Of a stretch of DNA of 8,847 bases, positions 5,731 through 8,847 are shown one piece after another (the stretch's first letter is position 1; each line of letters begins with the position of its first letter). The notes below the pieces were generated by a model, which saw only the letters and a list, made by a program, of their open reading frames with translations, was not told the DNA's origin and ran no database searches. The position numbers were made by a program, and so were the translations under genes. The stretch is taken from assembly GCA_937896835.1 (NCBI GenBank), contig CALBOJ010000091.1, forward strand, positions 1 through 8,847, written 5' to 3'. Source of the stretch: an uncultured Collinsella sp. (GTDB lineage Bacteria; Actinomycetota; Coriobacteriia; Coriobacteriales; Coriobacteriaceae).

Positions 5731-5808
5731 GTTGATTGATTAACGATTGGCAGGCCGTCTTTGACCGCCGCTGAGTACAATCGGTCGAGCAAATGTTGAC
5801 CTATCAAC
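5731..5808. promoter_or_regulatory. Two related 14-bp dyads (GTTGA-N4-TYAAC) upstream of the alcohol dehydrogenase operon
   Basis: GTTGATTGATTAAC (5731-5744) and GTTGACCTATCAAC (5795-5808) agree at 10 of 14 positions, and the second is a perfect 5-bp-arm dyad. The second lies just before the ribosome-binding site, between a possible -10 (TACAAT, 5776-5781) and the start codon. The arrangement suits a repressor, but no regulator gene is adjacent. The function is inferred. Confidence 0.35.
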
Positions 5809-5827
5809 AAATGAAGGAGTTTCCTTT

Positions 5828-7048
5828 ATGCATCTAGCCCGTCGTGCCTGGTGCCGAACATATCAGACGGTTTTTCGCATTGCATTGCCGATCCTGCCCT
5901 ATACCGAGCCGCGCATTTTAGAGCATGCCGAGGATGTGCCCGCGGTGCTTCAAAAGCGCTCGATCCAGAAGGTCCTTATCGTGACGGATCCCGGCATTGC
6001 CCGTCTGGGGCTCACGGCACCGCTCGAGACGGCGCTCGCATGCAGGGGGATTGGCGTTACGGTCTATGCCGAAACGCGTGCAAACCCCACGGTTTCAAAC
6101 GTGGAAGAAGCGGCGTCCCTGTATCGAGAGAGCGCCTGCCAGGCCATTATCGGCTTTGGCGGTGGCTCGGCCATGGACTGTGCCAAGGGCGTGGGCGCAC
6201 GCATTGCGCAGCCAAACAAGCCCATCAACAAGATGCGCGGCCTGCTGCGGATTCATCGTCGCCTGCCGCTGCTCATCGCCGTTCCCACTACCGCCGGTAC
6301 GGGAAGCGAAGTCACGCTTGCGGCGGTAATTACCGATGACGGGACGCACTACAAATACCCCATTAACGACTTTGTGCTCATCCCGCGTTTTGCAGTCCAC
6401 GACCCCGAGTTTACGTGCGGCTTGCCCGCTTCCATTACGGGGCAGACGGGCATGGACGCCCTGACGCATGCCGTTGAGGCCTTTATCGGGCGAAGCACCA
6501 CGCCCTATACGCGCAAGATGGCGCGACAGGCGGTGCAGCTTATCCACGACAATTTGCTCGAGGCCTATGAGCATGGTGACGACATGTGCGCTCGTCGCAA
6601 TATGCTTTTGGCGGCGTATAAGGCGGGCGTTGCGTTTACCCGCTCCTATGTCGGATATGTGCATGCCATCGCGCACAGTCTGGGCGGCCGATACGGAATT
6701 CCGCACGGTTTGGCCAACGCGATCATCCTGCCGCACATGCTTCGCGCTTATGGTGACGCCGCCGCCCCCAAGCTTGCCGATCTTGCTCACATGGCGGGCA
6801 TTGCGCCGGCTACCGCGCAGGATAGTCTTGCGGCCGAGGCCTTTATCGATTGGGTCGACCGCATGAATGCCGCCTTGGGCATTCCCAAATATGTGACGGG
6901 TATTCGCCGCTCCGATATTCCGCAAATGGCGGCCCATGCCGATGCCGAGGCCAATCCGCTATACCCCGTTCCGCTTCTAATGGACCGCTTGGAGCTCGAG
7001 CATATGTACGAAGTCGTTGCAGGTGGTATGTTTGAGGACGAGAATTAG
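5828..7048 (+). CDS. Iron-containing (group III) alcohol dehydrogenase
   Basis: 406 residues, cytoplasmic, a Fe(II)-dependent NAD(P)H oxidoreductase interconverting an alcohol and its aldehyde. The dinucleotide-binding loop GFGGGSAMDCAKG (109-121) and PTTAGTGSE (153-161) are present. Predicted iron ligands are Asp210 and His214 (GMDALTHAVEA), His279 (YVHAIAHSLGG) and His293 (YGIPHGLANA), with His283 the conserved histidine between them; the His279-His293 spacing of 14 matches FucO. The N-terminal stretch CRTYQTVFRIALPILPY before the Rossmann part recalls a subfamily frequent in clostridia, so I keep this start. AAGGAG (5814-5819) is 8 nt before the ATG. The gene ends 8 nt before the aldehyde dehydrogenase gene, whose ribosome-binding site overlaps its stop. 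Substrate unknown; medium- or long-chain aldehydes are possible given the partner. Confidence 0.92.
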   Translation: MHLARRAWCRTYQTVFRIALPILPYTEPRILEHAEDVPAVLQKRSIQKVLIVTDPGIARLGLTAPLETALACRGIGVTVYAETRANPTVSNVEEAASLYRESACQAIIGFGGGSAMDCAKGVGARIAQPNKPINKMRGLLRIHRRLPLLIAVPTTAGTGSEVTLAAVITDDGTHYKYPINDFVLIPRFAVHDPEFTCGLPASITGQTGMDALTHAVEAFIGRSTTPYTRKMARQAVQLIHDNLLEAYEHGDDMCARRNMLLAAYKAGVAFTRSYVGYVHAIAHSLGGRYGIPHGLANAIILPHMLRAYGDAAAPKLADLAHMAGIAPATAQDSLAAEAFIDWVDRMNAALGIPKYVTGIRRSDIPQMAAHADAEANPLYPVPLLMDRLELEHMYEVVAGGMFEDEN

Positions 7049-7056
7049 GAGGGTCC

Positions 7057-8436
7057 ATGAACACCGAGGAAATTGCGCGCATCGTCGGCGATCAGCGCGC
7101 CTACTTTAAGACGCACGCCACGTTTGATGTCGATGTTCGACGTCGCGCGCTCGTGAGTTTACGCGATGCGGTGCGGGCCCACGAGGCCGATATCGCCCAT
7201 GCGCTCAAGACCGATTTGGGGAAGTCGCATGACGAGGCCTATATGTGCGAGATTGGTACGTCGCTTTCCGAGATTCGACATCAGATCGCTCACGTGGCTC
7301 GGTGGAGTCGTCCGCGCCTGCGTCCGTGCGATCTCGCTAACGCCGTGAGCGTGTGCAAAACGCAAGCCGTGCCCTATGGCGTCACACTCATCATGGCTCC
7401 GTGGAACTACCCGTTTTTGCTAACACTCGAGCCGCTCGCCGGCGCCCTTGCCGCGGGCAATACCGTGGTCATCAAGCCGAGTGCCTATGCTCCGGCATCG
7501 AGCGCGGTGCTCAAGCAAATCTGTGAAGAGGCATTTGATCCGTGCCTGGTGACGGTCGTCGAGGGCGGGCGCGCCGAAAACGAAGCGCTGCTCGATGAGT
7601 GCTGGGACAAGATCTTCTTTACCGGTAGCGTTCCAGTCGGCAAACTCGTCATGGAGCACGCAAGTAAAAACCTTACGCCCGTGACGCTCGAGCTGGGCGG
7701 AAAGAGCCCCTGCATCGTGGATGCAACGGCAAACTTGAAGGTTGCGGCACGGCGTATCGCCTTTGGTAAATGGCTCAACGTGGGGCAGACCTGCGTGGCG
7801 CCCGACTACCTGCTGGTCGATACGCGCGTGCACGACGAGCTGCTGGGCCTCATCAAGGAGGAGGTCAGTCGTATGTTTGGCGAGCATCCGCTCGATAACG
7901 AGGACTACGGGCATATCGTCAATGCTAAGCATTTTGCGCGCGTGCGCGGGCTGATCGATCCCGATAAGGTCGTGCTTGGAGGTGCCGCGCGCGAGGCTTC
8001 GCTCAAGATTGAGCCGACAATTTTGGACGGCGTGGCCCCCGATGACGCCGTGATGCAGGAGGAGATCTTCGGTCCCATCTTGCCGGTGCTGACGTTTGAG
8101 AGCCTAGACGAGGCCGAAGCGTTTATTACGGATCGTCCGACGCCGCTGGCCCTGTATATCTTTAGCCAGGATCGTGCGGTTCAGCAACGCTTTGTGCGTT
8201 ACGTGCCCTTTGGCGGCGGCTGCGTCAACGACACGATTATGCACTTGGCTACGAGCCATATGGGCTTTGGTGGCATGGGTGCGAGCGGTATGGGGCGGTA
8301 CCATGGACGCGAGAGCTTCGATACGTTTAGCCACAAGAAGAGCATCGTGAACAAGGCAACGTGGCTGGACGTGCCATTCCGCTATGCTCCTTACGCAAGC
8401 TGGAAGCACAAGTTCGTGCGCATGTTTGTGCATTAG
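7057..8436 (+). CDS. NAD(P)-dependent aldehyde dehydrogenase, class 3-like
   Basis: 459 residues, of the ALDH superfamily branch that includes ALDH3 and bacterial coniferyl-aldehyde-type enzymes, which are shorter than the usual 480-500 residues. It oxidises an aldehyde to the carboxylate. Key residues are Asn117 in APWNYP, Lys140 in VVIKPS, FFTGS (187-191), the general base Glu212 in TLELGGKSP, the nucleophile Cys246 in VGQTCVAPDY, and EEIFGP (335-340). C-terminal GFGGMGASGMGRYHG (403-417) is typical of class 3. No membrane anchor is evident, unlike some ALDH3 enzymes. AGGAGG (7047-7052) overlaps the upstream stop and lies 4 nt before the ATG, indicating translational coupling. With the alcohol dehydrogenase it could run alcohol to aldehyde to acid, or dispose of aldehydes. 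The exact substrate cannot be read from the sequence. Confidence 0.93.
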   Translation: MNTEEIARIVGDQRAYFKTHATFDVDVRRRALVSLRDAVRAHEADIAHALKTDLGKSHDEAYMCEIGTSLSEIRHQIAHVARWSRPRLRPCDLANAVSVCKTQAVPYGVTLIMAPWNYPFLLTLEPLAGALAAGNTVVIKPSAYAPASSAVLKQICEEAFDPCLVTVVEGGRAENEALLDECWDKIFFTGSVPVGKLVMEHASKNLTPVTLELGGKSPCIVDATANLKVAARRIAFGKWLNVGQTCVAPDYLLVDTRVHDELLGLIKEEVSRMFGEHPLDNEDYGHIVNAKHFARVRGLIDPDKVVLGGAAREASLKIEPTILDGVAPDDAVMQEEIFGPILPVLTFESLDEAEAFITDRPTPLALYIFSQDRAVQQRFVRYVPFGGGCVNDTIMHLATSHMGFGGMGASGMGRYHGRESFDTFSHKKSIVNKATWLDVPFRYAPYASWKHKFVRMFVH

Positions 8437-8444
8437 AAAAGGGC

Positions 8445-8484
8445 GCAGGTAATACGAACAAGTGTTCCTATTACCTGCATTTTG
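8445..8484 (+). terminator. Strong hairpin after the aldehyde dehydrogenase gene, probable terminator
   Basis: GCAGGTAATA (8445-8454) pairs perfectly with TATTACCTGC (8469-8478), continuing inside a C:C mismatch as GAAC/GTTC (8456-8459 with 8464-8467) around a 4-nt loop. ATTTTG follows at 8479-8484, a short T-run. On the other strand the flank also gives TTTT (complement of 8437-8440), so it may act in both directions. It begins 8 nt after the stop codon. Confidence 0.7.
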
Positions 8485-8515
8485 CGTTAGACTACTGTTA
8501 TGGAGCACGGATGGG

Positions 8516-8540
8516 CCAACTCCCTTTAGAAGGGATTTGG
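8516..8540 (+). promoter_or_regulatory. Shine-Dalgarno-sequestering hairpin of the small-peptide gene
   Basis: TCCCTT (8521-8526) pairs with AAGGGA (8530-8535) over a TAG loop, and CCAA (8516-8519) with TTGG (8537-8540) extends the stem across one mismatch. The ribosome-binding sequence AAGGGA, 6 nt before the ATG at 8542, is fully buried. This pairing excludes the 8515-8523 with 8677-8685 long-range pairing. Confidence 0.7.
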
Positions 8541-8541
8541 T

Positions 8542-8625
8542 ATGAACGTAAGCGATGTTATTTCGTTATTGGCGTTGTTGATTGCGGCTATCGAACTCGG
8601 TCTGTTTATCGGCCGAATGAAATAG
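8542..8625 (+). CDS. 27-residue hydrophobic peptide, possible type I toxin (holin-like/Fst-like)
   Basis: The frame is ATG (8542) to TAG (8623-8625). The peptide starts MNVSDVISLL, continues as a hydrophobic helix of about 17-18 residues (about 6-23) containing one acidic residue (Glu18), and ends with the basic tail GRMK. A short single-pass membrane peptide with a polar N-terminus and cationic C-terminus is the form of type I toxins and of the putative holin-like toxins common in Firmicutes. AAGGGA (8530-8535) is a well-placed ribosome-binding site, buried in a hairpin. The surrounding leader/tail complementarity and a plausible convergent promoter support a toxin-antitoxin locus. Family membership is by resemblance only; a chance frame cannot be excluded. 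Confidence 0.6.
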   Translation: MNVSDVISLLALLIAAIELGLFIGRMK

Positions 8626-8719
8626 CCGCCCCCGCGTAAGCGAAGACGGCCACTTCTCACGATGAAAACGTGTATCGGAGTTGGCAAGACCCGCGGCAAC
8701 GGGTGCCATCCGTGTTCCT

Positions 8720-8748
8720 ATCTTATCTGCAAGCGTTCTGTCGCGCAA
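8720..8748 (-). promoter_or_regulatory. Candidate convergent (antisense RNA) promoter
   Basis: On the minus strand TTGCGC (complement of 8743-8748, 3/6) and TAAGAT (complement of 8720-8725, 4/6) are 17 bp apart. Transcription would start near 8713 and run toward the peptide gene, with a 5' end resembling the peptide mRNA leader. A 9-bp direct repeat GCAAGCGTT (8729-8737, 8745-8753) overlaps it. Hexamer matches are weak, so the support is mainly positional. Confidence 0.35.
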
Positions 8749-8835
8749 GCGTTGAGGCAAACGATTGAAGGACGCAGACAGGATGTATTTGTGTCCTTGA
8801 TTCTCATTTTCATTGCAACAGCCTCAGGACTCAGC

Positions 8836-8847
8836 GCAACGCGTTGC
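8836..8847. repeat. 12-bp perfect palindrome at the window edge
   Basis: GCAACGCGTTGC reads the same on both strands and ends at the last base of the window, so it may extend further. The stretch 8754-8835 before it shows no supportable gene. Confidence 0.5.

Larger units (their letters stand above)
8502..8718. repeat. Interrupted 22-bp inverted repeat bracketing the small-peptide gene
   Basis: GGAGCACGGATGG (8502-8514) is complementary to CCATCCGTGTTCC (8706-8718) over 13 positions, one being G:T. The contiguous GCCAACTCC (8515-8523) is perfectly complementary to GGAGTTGGC (8677-8685). The 20 nt between the two 3' blocks (8686-8705) fold into their own hairpin (ACCCG 8689-8693 with CGGGT 8700-8704). 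The whole is a nested three-way junction in a plus-strand RNA. The convergent minus-strand RNA would begin with nearly the same sequence as the plus-strand leader. Confidence 0.8.

Noticed and set aside
6095..6937. 280-codon minus-strand frame inside the alcohol dehydrogenase gene
   Set aside because: Shadow of a gene with complete catalytic motifs; no ribosome-binding site or domain.
8361..8639. 92-codon plus-strand frame overlapping the end of the aldehyde dehydrogenase gene and the small-peptide gene
   Set aside because: It overlaps a conserved gene in another frame and reads through a terminator-like hairpin; the 27-residue frame within it has better signals.
8462..8721. Direct repeat GTGTTCCTAT (8462-8471 and 8712-8721), compared with DRa/DRb of par/Fst toxin loci
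   Set aside because: The first copy lies inside the dehydrogenase terminator hairpin, upstream of the likely peptide mRNA start; the 22-bp inverted repeat explains the locus better.
1..8847. CRISPR arrays, tRNA or rRNA genes, known riboswitches
   Set aside because: No regularly spaced repeats, tRNA cloverleaf or conserved rRNA or riboswitch core was seen on reading both strands.

Overview
The window looks like a chromosomal segment of a high-GC, anaerobic, gut-type actinobacterium, most likely a Coriobacteriia member close to Collinsella. This is inferred from the GC-rich coding style, the reverse-type rubrerythrin, the iron alcohol dehydrogenase/aldehyde dehydrogenase pair, and a putative nuclease of a kind I associate with Coriobacteriia. 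No database search was possible.

Layout. (1) 1-264: gene-free, with a possible terminator of an upstream gene, a 9-bp inverted repeat and an 82-bp near-perfect palindrome just beyond pdxT. (2) 265-1763, minus strand: pdxS-pdxT, the two subunits of the DXP-independent pyridoxal 5'-phosphate (PLP) synthase. (3) 1909-3345, plus strand: a divergent MocR-type (GntR/aminotransferase) regulator, very likely PdxR, with overlapping divergent promoters and a 34-bp-spaced direct repeat between the two operons. (4) 3338-4880: a putative PD-(D/E)XK-type nuclease gene between two same-orientation copies of a 123-bp inverted-repeat element. The element starts with stop codons in all three frames and supplies the stop codons of both pdxR and the nuclease gene. 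(5) 5011-5571, minus strand: a reverse-domain-order rubrerythrin with its own promoter, structured leader and intrinsic terminator. (6) 5828-8436, plus strand: a tightly coupled operon of an iron-dependent alcohol dehydrogenase and a class-3-like aldehyde dehydrogenase. (7) 8437-8847: a strong hairpin, then a compact locus encoding a 27-residue hydrophobic peptide. Its leader is complementary to its 3' region, its Shine-Dalgarno sequence is hidden in a hairpin, and a convergent antisense promoter is plausible. It resembles a type I toxin-antitoxin module.

How the genes work together. PdxR probably senses PLP and controls pdxST. Rubrerythrin handles peroxide in an anaerobe. The dehydrogenase pair interconverts alcohol, aldehyde and acid. 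The most novel material is the repeat element bracketing the nuclease gene and the small-peptide locus with its reciprocal 5'/3' pairing.
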